Assembly (NCBI GenBank): GCA_905147135.1
Contig: LR990059.1
Coordinates: forward strand, 11,927,001 to 11,991,000
Reading direction: 5' to 3'
From: Blastobasis lacticolella
Lineage: Eukaryota; Arthropoda; Insecta; Lepidoptera; Blastobasidae
DNA length: 64,000 nt
The notes beneath the pieces were generated by a model, which made no database searches, was not told where the DNA came from, and saw only the letters and a list, made by a program, of their open reading frames with translations. Shown piece by piece: positions 41,367 through 53,734 of this stretch. Within the stretch, counting starts at the first letter, position 1. Each line of letters begins with the position of its first letter. A program made the position numbers and the translations under genes.

Positions 41367-43240
41367 CTTACTTCGTTTACTAATGTTGTAGCGCTGAGAA
41401 GGAGAGTTGTTTATTTTTGGTAGTCATCCTTTTCTATTATGCGTGAATCTGCTCGTCGATTACGTGGAATGTATAGGTAATATTTTTTCGTATCAGTCCC
41501 GATGTTTCAGCCCGTAGATTAGGCAGGGAAAATGCCCATTAAGCAGCAAATGACTAAATTATTATTTATATCCTCCATTAATTGAACAATCAATAACGAG
41601 TAAGTACCTAGCTATTACATTCGTTAACCCATGTTGTCCATTCTCGCGGATTACATCCTAAACCAATAATATCCTTTCATCCCTTTATTTTAATGTGTAC
41701 ATAATAACAGAAAAAGGATTAGCGCTTCACATTAGTATTTTTTTAAATTACTTTCAAATTTACTCAAAAATTCTTTATTAAACTGTAAATTCATATATCA
41801 CAGAGATTACCTAATTAACGACGTATCATCGTACCTTTATGTCAAACGATAGATGAACAGGCAAGCGGGCCGGGCCACCTGATGGAAAGTGGTCACCGCT
41901 GCTTGCCGAGACCTTTTTCGCTAGCAGGAACACAATACTATTTACAATTGTATATTTGTTGAATGCGGTATTTGATTATTGTTTAGTATTTATAAAAAGT
42001 AACAACCATGACTACCAACGTAGTCGCGGAAGATGGTTCGTGTAAACGTTTATGTTTGTCTCGTGTTAACAAGGCGTTGTTGGTTACATTGTTGCATCTG
42101 TTGAGTTGTAGAAAATCAACAGCGGCTTGTATTTGTGCTGGGCATTGATATGTATTTGCAATACTTTTGTATTATCAATATTTACTGGTGTTAGGATTCT
42201 AGGATGAAAGACTTTAATGGTTATTTATTTCTGTCGCAAAGCAACAATGGTTGTGTTGTATTGCGGTTTGAAAGGCTAGTTAGCAAATAACAGAAAGTAA
42301 TTGCAGCATACAAGGATTTCAGCTTAGTGACCGCGCATTTGCGGGTTTGTGTTCTCATAAAACTTATTTAAATGTAGGTACGTAATATGAATCGTTATTA
42401 TTATCGCTTTTCATTAGGTGTGTCGCCTGATCGATTATCTGGAACTGGCTTTCTTTGTTGGCAGCATTTACCTCTCTTTTATATTGAGATATGCCTTGGG
42501 GTATTATATGGTAGAAATGCTAAACTGCTTTTGAAAATTGTTTCGCTGTTCAGAAACCCACACAATTTTTTATAATATCTCATTCAATTTTAGTTACATT
42601 TAAAAGTTATCTGATTCAAGTGTAAATGCAGCCCAGTCGTGGATGCAGTCTGCCATGGAGAATACATGATGTTGCACCATAGATTGCATCACGCTTGACA
42701 TTTAGGGAAGGGCTACGACAGTTGAAAGAGTTGTCCGATCGTCGACGTATCGTAATTGCCCAGACTCAGACCCTAACCGAACGGCTTCGGCTTAAGGAAC
42801 AGTGCGACTTAATCTGAAGATTAGTGACCAGCCACGGCTGAGACCTACAACCGGAAGAGAAGTACTCGGTTGACACTATCCAGAGGTCTGCCGTAGGGTG
42901 ACAAGGGTTAAGTAGCGAGTAGTATCGACCTCCAAAATTGCTGTGCGAAATTTTTCCCTATGAAATATACATTGAATGGCTCTGTTCTCGAACTCTATAG
43001 ACGAAACAGGTAGTGTGCGCGAAGATAACTTCTGAAAATGGAACTAAATTTGACACAGTCAAATTCAAAGAGGGACAGCACAATCTAAGTTCAGACTTTT
43101 CTTGCGTTCACTCTAGGATAAAATATACCCACAGCACAGTATAAAAACCAGTAAGGCAACAGTCTGCGTTCAAAACGAGCTTCAAACTAGACAGCATGGC
43201 AGCTGCCCGGTGGCACAGCCCCTAAATCACTTTAGCTTGT
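41367..43240. other. Unassigned stretch with a LINE-tail fragment
   Basis: A minus LINE-tail piece is at 41862-41925 ('gccacctgatggaaagtggt'). The part 42640-42930 is GC-balanced, has short ORFs only, and may be an unrecognised element. Confidence 0.35.
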
Positions 43241-45126
43241 CAATGGTCAATAGATTAGCTAAAATTCACAGGCGGCCGGGCCGCGTCGCCGCTGGGTTTT
43301 TAGTTTGTGACCCGTGAACGTGAGCTAAATGGAGTTTCCGCATGGCCACAGTAGAAGCAAATAGAACAGTATTTTTGACTGGATCCTTCAAATATTTATT
43401 TACACGCCCATATGGTTTTAATGGACGTTCGGTCACCGCGCTGTGGCTGTACTGATAAATAAATGATACTATTCTTCTATACCACGCGGGAAATGTTGAA
43501 ATATTTTTTGCCATAACTCAATTGTACTTGAGGTAGGTGTTATTTGTTTTCTGACGTCTCTTACAGTTTAAAATTAATTTTAAGAAAAAAAAGGCATTGT
43601 AAATGTTACAATGTCAAGTCTTCTTAATGTACTCGTAACTTATCTGTATAAAATGGTGCTATAAATTAATAAAATGCATGAGAGCGTTGCGTCTGCGTAT
43701 AACGGAGGAATCGCGACACCGAGGCATAAGAGATTTGCAGGCGACTTACGTTTTGGTATTTTACATGAAGACGTTCCACTATTTCTTCTACTATACTGTG
43801 TCACAGCCTTCCGGTACTTCCTTTTATCGGGTAGCGATCTATTCCTACCCACATATTTATAGTCGCAGAGTTCAATTAAGACCACATCCGTGGTGGATAA
43901 GTGAATAATGCCCGCCTTCTATGGCGCATGTTTGTTTGGGGCTTTTGTTTGAGGGTGCTTTTCTGATAGTTCTACGGCGAAAGAAAATAAATATCGTATC
44001 TATTATTAGTATCGTTTCGTATAACGCTGTAATCCCCCGGGTTGGATTACAGTGTTGATAATACTGAATAAAGCTGCTTTCTATTTTCTGTTTTATGGAG
44101 TGAGTGAGATGGTCCGACTCTATGGCACAGACGCCTTGTACGACACTCGTCCCGGTTATAGCTACTCTGTAGGACACCGTACGGCCATGATATTTGAAAG
44201 CCCCAGACCGACAGACAGAGGACAAAAAATGCAGCATTTGGGATAAAACACGACACGACCAGAACCCATACATCATTCGCCCAAGAAAATGCGTTAGTAA
44301 AATTGAAATGTTCAGTAACCGACATTTAAGCGGTCACGGTCGATTGTTCCCTGGAAAATTCAGTAACAGATTTGCTGGTAAATCGTGCCGGCGTTCTAAA
44401 TTGACAACCTGATATACGACCCGGCAAATTTTTTAGACCACTCGCACTTAGGGTCCACTTTAGAGACATAACAGGAGAAGGTCATAAGGTCCTGAAGTGA
44501 TGAAGTTTGACCTTTTTTATATTTAGTACTTATAGGATATAGGTTCAAAAAAACAGTGTGTTCTTTATTTTTTACCTGAGTGCCAAGGAAGGGTGTTTTT
44601 CGCGCGTATCTTTCGCGTATGTTCCAAATGGCTGGAAGGATTTTGACAGTTAAGGTATCGTTAGATTCGTCTCAAAACCTGCTTTCAAGTTTAAATTTAA
44701 CTATCATTTGCACTATATACACATATTTACTTCTAATATTTACCTTGTTTTTGAATAGCAGTCGGTTTATTCAGTATTTGAACTATATTTTTTTATCATT
44801 TATCCTTTTTATTAGAGCAAGGCAAATAAGTTTGCGGATTACCAGAGCACAAAGCTCCACCTTTTCTTAAAAATCAGTACCTACCTAATGCCTTTGTTTC
44901 CCATGGTTGCGAGCTTCGAAAAGTTTCAATTTTGAGGCGATATTCTTATAGTTTTTCTGAGATAAAATGTGGCCTAGCTCGAGAATAGAGTGGCCTAGAT
45001 AGAGGCAATAAATTGCTGTGTTCTATAAGCGAAATATTATTATGTTACGTAACGTACGGCAGAGCTTTTGTTACTCAGAAGGCTTCGATTATGGATTACT
45101 CTGCTGTTCAGAATTAGGTGCTCATA
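43241..45126. other. Mixed stretch with non-repetitive islands
   Basis: Islands at 43265-43480 ('ggcggccgggccgcgtcgcc') and 44325-44440 match nothing else here. A short 261-bp-family piece is at about 44128-44187 and a 12-bp-stem hairpin at 44030-44055. Overlapping ORFs on both strands (43.6-44.4 kb, up to 134 codons) lack domains. Confidence 0.35.
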
Positions 45127-45387
45127 GGTCTCATCATTATCACAGCCCATACCACTCCACTGCAGGACTTAGTGCCCACGAAAGGAAAGGTTATTGCCAT
45201 AATGTCCATGCTTGACAGGCGGGTTGGAGATCGCAGCATTTTAAATATAATAATGGAAAACGCTGCTGCCCATTTTCCAGCCTACGGAGAGTCTAGATCT
45301 TTTGCCTTTAAAACATTAGTCGCCTTGTATGACACCCTCGAGTGTAAGGGGTTGGTGCTATTCTACTCTGCCGGACACCACACGGCC
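45127..45387 (-). repeat. 261-bp family element, near complete
   Basis: Aligns end to end with 15110-15370, from 'catcattatcacagcccata' to 'ggacaccacacggcc'. No clean target duplication is visible. A SINE family A 3' half starts about 20 bp later. Confidence 0.75.
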
Positions 45388-45407
45388 ACGGTTGTATATA
45401 TAATAAG

Positions 45408-45511
45408 TATGTATTAAAAATATACAAGTAAGTCGTTTATAAGTTTTTTCGGCACTGAACTTTGCTCACTTTGGGGCTAGATGGCGCTGTTTCAATTATC
45501 CAAGTATATTA
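45408..45511 (+). mobile_element. SINE family A, 3' half
   Basis: From 'gtatgtattaaaaatataca' to 'gctagatggcgctgtttcaa' and 'ccaagtatatt'. The tRNA-like head is missing. Confidence 0.7.
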
Positions 45512-46976
45512 TTTATTTATTTAGTTTCAGTCTATTGCAATGGAACTTTGTTAGCAACTAAACCCATAAAATCGATGATACGGCACCGCAAAAAAACAAT
45601 TTCAGGCATTGAAATCAGAGAAATGTTGGCAACGGGGTTACATCGAATCGAATCAAAGTATTAGCTGTAGCAATGCTCGTATTTTATGTAGCCTTAGCGC
45701 CTGTTCTATGCAGCAGCTCAAAGCTTTAATACGTATCTTTATTTTGTCCCATAACACATTAACAAAAAACTAACAGAATAAGTGTATAATAAGGAAGGAG
45801 GGCAATACGTCACGGACCAAATTGGACCAGCCTCAGCTTAATGCTACTCTTACTCTAGTAATATTTTGGTGTCACATCCACGTCTTGAGGAACATTAAAA
45901 TGAAGGCGGGTTCCTCAGCAAACAAATTAATTCTACGGCAGTGTCATCAAGCACGGTAGGGAACGTTACGCGGCTCCGTTTGAACGACGTAAGGACTAGT
46001 GCAGATCGTTGCGAATGGATGGGTGAAGAGTTTTTGCGATGTTTTTTAATAAAAGCATATTCTGAGCCAGTTATTTACCTTCAGACATAAAAATTCAGTA
46101 TGTCTTTGATCTTTTGTCCACTTTATACATTTATTGAATGTTCCTCAATATCTTTGAATGTCTATTTTTACACAGTTTTTTAATAACATTAAAAGTCTAG
46201 TCGTTCTACTAGATAAGTCACAAAAAAAAAAACATTTTATCAAAACCGCATATCAACGGCAAAAGAAGCCATTAAGGCGCACCCAGCGCCAAACCTAGAC
46301 CGGCCAGGACGTAGCCTGTAGGCTTATTGAGTCTTAGTATTGAGAGAAAGAGACAACCGCTCTCTCGCGGCGCGAGCTTTGCCGCGGACACACTTATGCT
46401 AGAGCCACTGGCTGGGAAGACGTCCGGGCACGGGGTTAACCCCATAGCAGGCAGGTGCAGGCGCACCTGCCTCCAGCAGAGAAGGAGCAGAAGACTCGTG
46501 TGACGGTAAGTCATAATACCATTAATAAGAACGTAAGTTGGGGTTAAAGCGAAGAAGGCCTATCGCGACTATCTTGAGCAATGATTTGGCGTGGCCCATG
46601 TGGAAATCTCTGGAAATACTCCGCGCAGAGCTGGCTAGATGTAAGGAATGCATGCATGTGTGGTACTATAGTACAAACAATGCACCACCATCTATACCGC
46701 CCTATGTGCCCTGACAACTACAGATCCAGAAAGACCTCTTTGAAGCCACTGAAAACGAAGGGTATGTTAAATTTTGGGCGCCTAAAATATAATTTTCCGT
46801 CGACTCGCTAAGAAGACGAAGATCGAGAAAATAGAGGACTTACAAATAATGACGAGTCTTGGTTTGGGTGGGATATATCTCTATAGACAGATCGCAAAGC
46901 AGTGTGCATATTCTGCCCACCCACGTCGTGTGTGACCACCACTTTATTAAAAAATGATTAAAACGATTCACAAGAA
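45512..46976. other. Unassigned stretch, partly GC-rich
   Basis: 46265-46515 is GC-rich, has an 80-codon minus frame, a 10-bp-stem hairpin at about 46451-46474 and a donor-like 'gacggtaagt' at 46501-46510 on the plus strand. I cannot tell an exon from a repeat here. Confidence 0.35.
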
Positions 46977-47440
46977 GAAGTAGATGAAATAGACTTCCTT
47001 GGTTCCTTTCCATCGATTCTCATCTTAACTGGAAATCACATGTAAGCGAAATGAACAAAAAATGTTCGAGTTGCTGCTATGCCCTATATATTTTAACTGA
47101 AACAACTTCTGTAAAAGTAGCACGTGCTGCCTATTATGGGCATGTTTACCCGCTCTTTTGTATTATATATTGGGGAAACTCAGTTAATATATAATCAACT
47201 TTTATTCTCCAAAAACAATGTTTACGCATAATTTATAATATGTATTCAGATGAAACATTTAGAAATAGATTTAAAGAAAAACAACATTTAACACTTACAA
47301 ATATATATTTCCTGGAATTATGCTCATTTATAAAACGTAATATGTCTCACTTTAAAACTACAACAGTAAACAGAATAAACAAACGTAATAGGTACGTATA
47401 TGATACCTACTACAAACAATGACATGTACAATAAGACTGC
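46977..47440 (+). pseudogene. Jockey-like LINE ORF2 fragment downstream of RT
   Basis: The plus strand reads D-F-L-G-S-F-H, then H-V-S-E-M-N-K-K-C-S-S-C-C-Y-A-L-Y-I-L-T-E, A-R-A-A-Y-Y-G-H-V-Y-P and, after a stop, L-Q-K-Q-C-L-R-I-I-Y-N-M-Y and F-K-E-K-Q-H-L-T-L-T-N-I-Y-F-L-E-L-C. These are the post-RT blocks of jockey-group LINEs. In-frame stops and loss of the RT catalytic core show it is dead; about 150 residues remain. Confidence 0.65.
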
Positions 47441-47953
47441 TTTTAGAGTAGCACTTGCCTATAGAATTTAAAGCATTAGATTCCACAAAATTTATAAAGA
47501 ACTTAAAATTATTTTGATTAATTAATGTGTTTTATACCTTAAAAGAATTTTTTGATTATAATACACATTAATTGACTTTACTTATGTCCTTCAGTGTACT
47601 TTCTTATTTTAATTAATTACCTAGGCAAATTATAACTGTATTAATATAAAATCTACCAACTACAGAAGGAACACCTTTCTATTGCGAGCAATGAATAATT
47701 TTAATGTTTTATCCAGGAGAATTTATCTTGATTTATTTAACACAAGTTGTGAGTCAGCGAGAAACCGCATACTCAAGTATTACTTCGACTCGTAGCATTT
47801 TTTCAAACCAGATTATTATGAAATTGACTATTGTTGCATTACTTTCGAGTATTGTAGGTATATTTTAGTTTAAATATGAAATTGTAAAGCCATGTAGACT
47901 GTTCGGTATGCTTAACGATTAGTTAAGTATGTATTAGTTTAACCAGTTTCTAT
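47441..47953. other. AT-rich stretch, no gene seen
   Basis: The first 150 bp may be the 3' UTR of the preceding LINE fragment. Nothing else recognised. Confidence 0.4.
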
Positions 47954-48040
47954 CGGTGGAAACCTGTAATTGGCTCTGTGCTGCCAGTATTATTTTATAT
48001 TGTAATCATTGCTGTTGGGTTTCCTTAAGTAAAAAAAAAA
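47954..48040 (+). repeat. LINE 3' tail, 'gttgggtttccttaa' family, second copy
   Basis: Reads 'cggtggaaacctgtaattgg' and 'gctgttgggtttccttaagt' plus an A-run. Parallel to 15480-15563. Confidence 0.55.
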
Positions 48041-49290
48041 TTGCATACTTGCTATGGGTGAACTGTTGTTCTTCTTATATTGCAAACCCATCTGCAGCAA
48101 TGTACTACACAGTTTATGCTATAAAGTTCAATTCAAGTTCGGTCTGAGATTTAAGAAAAACCTAGTCTCATATCTAATGCGCTGTTAGATCATCGGCACC
48201 ATTCGTTCACTCTACAGGTAACTGTACAAACTAAAATCTATTCCGTACCGAGTACCTAGATTATTTCGCATTTTAATTTTTGTAACCTTTTATCTTTTGT
48301 AAACGGCAAAATTCTACACAGCATTCCATATAGCGTTGACAAACAACACGAGACCATGACGCTCTACGGGCAGCTTGACAAAACCCTGCAAATATTTTTT
48401 TTATGAACACTTCACTGTAAAAAGTCACTTTAAAATTGCCAGTGACGCTGACAGCTGACTCGGACATTCGTGGCGTAACAAAAGCGTACACATTCGCAAT
48501 TTTGTGCATGCATCCCAAACCTAAAGCTGTGTTGACACACGCGCTGCGAAGTACGGTAAACTGTCAAAATATGATAATGCCAGGAATGAGGGAAAGCTGT
48601 CGGCTCCACGCGTATAGCTCAAATCCTTTATGACTACCCCAGATCACAAAGCACCGGCGTTGTCTGCCTCCGCGCTATATTGTGCGCCTGTGGTTCGCTT
48701 TTGTTCAGGTAGTACAAGTAAAATGTTATCATTCATATCATATCACCAACTATTTGCTTATGCACTACAAACTATTAGGGGCGTGAATTTGCTTTTTAAT
48801 GCTGCTGTCCACACTTATTTAACCATTTATGACAGAATAATAACCATTATATAAATAACTACATACCAAACATAATACTATTTACAAATTTACAACTTAT
48901 TAAATAATACTAAGTAAAAGAATTAACAAACCTACAGATAAAAAAATTGTCCTAGGTCTACGGTATTAGGAAAGCTGCCTAGAAGGGTGGCCGCATTGCC
49001 TTGCTGGATGGCGACGCTAATTCGCTGTCCGAAGTAGAGGCCTTATGGGTCTTTAGTAACATCGATCAGGCGCTTAGCTAGTTCCCGAAATAGAGAGTGT
49101 GCGGCCCCACGGCCTGTCACCGCCTGTCTCGTTTGCTGAAAACTGAAAATTTGCAGAAGTTTCTTGTTTTAAAACTTATTAATAAAGCGATTTAAAAACT
49201 CTACCACTATCCATATTTCCTTGTGACAGTCTAATTTGATCCGGAGCGACAGGCTCCAGAGCGACAAATGAAAGTTCAAAGGGGCAAATT
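48041..49290. other. Unassigned stretch
   Basis: A GC-balanced part at 48960-49130 ('attgccttgctggatggcga') may be repeat-derived. ORFs of 65-81 codons on both strands lack domains. Confidence 0.35.
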
Positions 49291-50616
49291 CCTCAAAGAT
49301 GGAACCGCGGCAACCGCTCCTAGTGAAAAGTTTCAAACATTCCCGCTCCATCTTCAAGAGAAAGGATAGATTATTAACTTTGAACAATAATAACGTTACG
49401 CGCAAACACGATACAACCAGCTAATTCGAAAAAGGAACAACAAGTCGGATTCTATTAGCGAGCAAAACAATTACGCTACTCCATTAGCTAACATCCTCCA
49501 GCTCCACAGCGCTCAAAGTTTACAAAATAAGGAAGTTCATATTTCTCGTTCGGGGGATGAAACGAAGTTACTGTCTCCTGCTGACCGGACTCGCGAATGA
49601 TTTCCTACTTACGGCGGGCGCTTTGTAAAAACCGCCGGCGTGCTCGGACGCCGGAACACATTTTCCGAACTTGCATTTGTTATAAACTTCATTCCAGAAA
49701 CAACAGTTTCACCGGCTACAAACTTAAAATTATTTGTTATTACCCAGCTCACCGGACCCAAGAAATTGATGTTACGGACGAGATTTTAGATTACCTCAGC
49801 CATTTATTATTCGCTTTGGGCGCTCGCTGGGAATTCCAATATTGTTTTGAGGCAAACGTGTACTCAGTTTCAGACGCCTTCAGTTGTTTTCGGTTATAGT
49901 GGGTCAAGGTATTACTTTAAATAATTTCCTCAAATGAAAAACAATTTTTCGCAACAAGCTTTTATCGGGCGTTTTATTTTATTTTATTATATTCAGAGTA
50001 CTTGTCAAGACTCATCAAACGGGTTGGGTTTAACAAGCATAGTTTAGGAGTTTCTATGATCCCCTCGGGCTTCATCGTTAGGTCCTGGACACCACTCCAG
50101 GTTACATTTTTTGACGTGAAACGTCTATAAAATCACCACTGAGTACATGTCTTGTAAAAATGCATATATAAAACATTTTCAAGCCACTCGCTAGTCGCTT
50201 TGGAGCACGCTGGGAATTCCCATTTTGTTTTTCCCAGGCAAAGAAGTATTTTGTAGGCATCAGTTCCAGGCGCCTTCAACTGAAAACAGTTGAAGGCGCC
50301 ATGGAACGAGTGTGGAGCCGTACCCTCCACTTATATGGAGGAAGCTCAAGCCTACATGATGTATAGACGATAGACGCACGACCCTAGGCTGAATTGAATA
50401 AATAACCCCTTATCCCCTTCGGCAGACGGATGTCGAACAAGGCGACTAATGTCATACGAGGGGCTGATAATTCAGGACATTCGTAAGCCAGGAATAAACT
50501 TCATGTTCTGTATTTTTATTTATGGAGAGTAGGGTTTTCTCTTGAGTAGTTTCAATACTGCCAACATCCCGACTGGCAAGAAAAGACAAGACTTAAATTT
50601 CAGTTGAGTGTGCGCG
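49291..50616. other. GC-balanced region with a local duplication and a strong hairpin
   Basis: Segments 49811-49885 and 50195-50282 are diverged copies of each other (shared 'cgctgggaattcc' and 'cgccttcaR'). A 20-bp-stem hairpin lies at 50263-50307. The plus ORF of 100 codons at 49597-49899 has no domain. A minus repeat piece with 'acaaggcgactaatgtcata' is at about 50437-50456. Confidence 0.4.
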
Positions 50617-50637
50617 CACACACACACACACACGCAT

Positions 50638-50692
<55 letters not shown>

Positions 50693-50702
50693 CACACACA
50701 CA
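50617..50702. repeat. Compound microsatellite (CA)n(CGCA)10(CA)n
   Basis: A CA run, a short CGCATGCA junction, ten CGCA units (50641-50680), then about eleven CA units. It lies just before a LINE tail. Confidence 0.95.
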
Positions 50703-50710
50703 TAACTATA

Positions 50711-50815
50711 CATTTTTTATACAAACAAGCTTACGGCCTGCCTGACGGTAAGCAGTCACCGCAGTCTATGGACGTTTGCAATACCCGGGGGCATCACCAA
50801 CGCGTTGCCGAACCC
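50711..50815 (-). repeat. LINE 3' tail, 'caacgcgttggtg' family
   Basis: On the minus strand it runs 'cggcaacgcgttggtgatgc', 'ggtattgcaaacgtccatag', 'gcggtgactgcttaccgtca', ending near an A-run. Same family as 24959-25075 and 62884-62999. Confidence 0.65.
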
Positions 50816-52027
50816 AAAACTCTTCGTTTTGAAACAAACGACAAAACTAAAATATACGGAAGTGGATAAATAATCTACAGTTAATTAGTTCTAACATTAA
50901 CTAACTTAAACTTAACTTAAATTGAATCCTGCCGCGACTTAATTTAAATTGTATTAGAATTAATTTAAAGTTAGCAAGAATTTAATTAATTATAACAGAC
51001 TGATTCTGTTTGTCTGTCAATTTACCCGGTTAGATGCCAACACCCATTAATTGAGTTCTGAATTGTGTTGTTATGTAAATAAGACTATATACATACCATT
51101 TAAGGGTTATATATGTCTGATTAGGCAATTATCTCTTATTTGATTACAGGTATGTTTACATATAAGAAAATATTGTATGACTGTGCTAGGGCCACTGGAG
51201 TGATATCGTTGACTTCTTAGAAGATTTACTATTAACGAATATTAAGTTAAGGCGTTTTAAAGGTCTGGGCTAAAAAAAGTCGTCAGAAATTTTATATATT
51301 CATAATAGCCGTTATAATATTCATAATATGTACATAAAACATATATAATAATTTACTGCAAAATCGATGTGGTATACTAGGTATTTTGTTTATAAATGAT
51401 ACAATCTCCATACAAATCAATCGATTGCTCTTCGTTAATCTCGCTATAACTCGAAAACGGCTAGACCAATTTGAATAATTTTTCTTTTGTTTTGTTTTTT
51501 ATAATGCAGGGGTGATTAGTACCAAGGCCAAAACTTTTTTACTTTGAGTTTGGTAGGTACCATTCTCATACAGTATAATAACTTCTATATTACATGGTTT
51601 AAGAGGCTGATTTTTTTAAAACATAATGAGTTAACTATAGTGAACCCATTTTTATACATTTCGTTGCTGGCGATTCTGGGTTTTTGTCTATGACCTTTTA
51701 GCTAAGTCCTTTAATCTTGCCAGGTTTTTGGAGCTATCTCTCTCAAAATGCCTCTCGGAGGCGTCGCGAGGAGAGGGCGAGGACTCGAGGCATGAACACA
51801 ACGACAATTTCACTGTCAGCCATTTCCTTTTATGCGGCAAGGGAGATATGGATACCGAAACCGGTCGTAGTTATTCGTGTGTTTTCCGAAGATAGAGGTG
51901 TCTTAGCGCAAACGTTCGTCGATAAGTAATACCGGGATCCGGTAATCATAAATTAATAAATACAGCGCTCATTGAAGCTAAGCCGCCATTGCGATTTATA
52001 CTTCGACAAGGTTATCTCCCATTCTGA
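50816..52027. other. Unassigned stretch
   Basis: AT-rich to 51660. A 70-codon plus ORF at 51717-51929 starts at a non-ATG codon and has no domain. No gene recognised. Confidence 0.35.
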
Positions 52028-52364
52028 TCATCATCATCATCAACCTTGACGTTAATGTCCCGGTTGTGCTCTCGCGCAAGAAGGCCCGGAGTGGGATTGG
52101 CATGATCCAGGATTTGGCAAATCAGGTAATTACAGAGGAGCGACTCAGGAGCCATCTGACCTCCATGACCCAGTTAACAGGGGAACCAGTTTGGATCATG
52201 ATTACGCAGTAGCAAGTATCACAATGCTTTCCCTTACTGTTTGAGCTTCGGTTAGTATTCAACTAATGTACAAACTCAGAAAAAAATCATTGGAACTGGG
52301 GTTCAACCCCGGTACCTCTTGCTCACGAGTCGGACTCCTCAACCGCTAGGCCACCGACGCTCTT
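52028..52364 (-). mobile_element. tRNA-derived SINE, family B, full length
   Basis: The best family B copy, about 337 bp. On the minus strand it starts 'gagcgtcggtggcctagcgg' with box A- and box B-like motifs (GGGGTTGAACCCC), then 'aagtcgaa-free' body blocks shared with all fragments ('aactaatcc', 'gtcatggaggtcagatggct', 'ccaaatcctggatcatgcca'), and ends in a (GATGAT)n tail at 52028-52040. The RTE-like tail suggests mobilisation by an RTE-class LINE. Not a functional tRNA gene. Confidence 0.85.
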
Positions 52365-52990
52365 GCCTCTTCCATCCCATTATCTCACCCAGATCATAAT
52401 ACACATAACTCTCAGGAGTGGTAGAAACGCACCAAAATACGTCACTCGGCCATATTTCACGTGGAAGCTTCGTAAACAGGTGCCGTTACCAACAATGTCG
52501 TGCCAAGTTTGTTTATCTCTGTTACTCTTCCTGTTGGGGCTAATAGGGCCATAGTAAACTTCGTAATGAAGGTCTGTGCTGGCGGAGTCCCGCGTAATAC
52601 CGGTGCGGAACAAGATCTCTGTTTGGATAATACGTTTTTCGTCGTATGTCTTGTAACAATGGCCTTTTTTGAATCTCTCTGTCATTTAAAAATGTGTTGT
52701 AGAGGCTTACAAATACACTGTTATTGAAATCTAGTTAATTGTCTGAAGTTATGTACAGAAAGCGACCGGACGTGAAAACAATGAGCCGTCAAAAACGGTG
52801 GCATTTATAACACATTGCCGCTTTCACTAAATTAAAGAATCGGCTAAGTTCTTTCTTATCTCAATTTGGACGTTGCTCAGTGGCTAAATACTAGTTAAGT
52901 TGGAAATTAGGTGATACCTAAGTTTAGTGAAAACGGCCATTAGGCGCGGTTTCATAGGAATAGAATATGGAATAGTGTAATATAGGAACA
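52365..52990. other. Unassigned stretch
   Basis: 52440-52640 is GC-balanced and open on both strands (75 codons plus, 101 codons minus) without a domain. No gene assigned. Confidence 0.35.
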
Positions 52991-53425
52991 TGGGGGAGTT
53001 AAAGCAGATGTAGTTGACTCGAATAAAGAAAGGAATGCTGAGTTGAAACTCAGTTGGTTTGGTTATGTAGAGAGGGAGAATGAGAGGAGATTTACGAAAA
53101 GAATATATCCGAGGAAGATATCTCGGGATAACCGAGACATAAATCATGACCAAATCGGAGATAAAGAAAGATCAGGACAACAGTACTCTGTAAAAGACTG
53201 ATGAGTTTGAAAGAATCCAAATTCCATGCCAACGGGGGAGGGAGGAGGTGAGCACTCATGTATACCAGCGCAGATGGCCGACTGGTAAAGCTGGACTCGC
53301 GCAACCCTAAGCGCATAACCATCTGAACACCCCCTTGAGACTGCATATAGCCAGGCAGGAGCGTAGCAAGTGGAACAATATGGTCTCTACCTACCCCTTT
53401 GGGAAAGAGGCATGTATGTATTTCA
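52991..53425 (+). pseudogene. RTE-type LINE ORF C-terminal fragment
   Basis: The plus strand reads L-S-W-F-G-Y-V-E-R-E-N-E-R-R-F-T-K-R-I-Y and, after frame changes, Q-R-W-P-T, A-R-Q-E-R-S-K-W-N-N-M-V-S-T-Y-P-F-G-K-E-A-C-M-Y. These are C-terminal blocks of the same RTE subfamily as 29165-29690. Multiple frameshifts; catalytic domains absent. Confidence 0.6.
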
Positions 53426-53567
53426 TATAATAGCAGTGCCGTCTTAAATATACACCGGCAGTAATAAATCGTTGACTTTAGAAACAATAGGGAGCATATA
53501 TTTCTGACATCTTTGTCCCTAGAAAGTGTCAAAAAACACCGCACCGTATTATTAGCCTCTAAACATT

Positions 53568-53734
53568 TCAGTGTTATTCACCGTAAAACTCGCACATTTA
53601 GGCGACGTGATAATGATCCAATCTGTTCAGGTACTCCTGTTAACAGGGTCACTCCTGTTAACTGTCTGCCAAATCCAGGATCATGGTCAATTAAGGCGGA
53701 CCCCATCGAGAGATTCGTATTGACGCCAAGATTA
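53568..53734 (+). mobile_element. SINE family B, 3' part
   Basis: Contains 'aactcgcacatttaggcgac', 'gataatgatccaatctgttc', 'ctgccaaatccaggatcatg' and ends 'attgacgccaagattatt'. The middle carries a short duplication around 'ctcctgttaac'. Confidence 0.65.

Noticed and set aside
43640..44412. Cluster of overlapping ORFs up to 134 codons
   Set aside because: They overlap on both strands without a domain. Part of the region is a 261-bp-family fragment.
52300..52364. tRNA gene
   Set aside because: Box A and B motifs are present but the cloverleaf is degenerate and the sequence is the head of a 337-bp SINE found in many copies. The same applies to 6990-7021, 14760-14798, 17401-17475, 19498-19560, 30570-30640, 38800-38866 and 54887-54955.
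53092..53544. 150-codon minus ORF
   Set aside because: It is antisense to the RTE C-terminal fragment, whose conserved blocks are on the plus strand.
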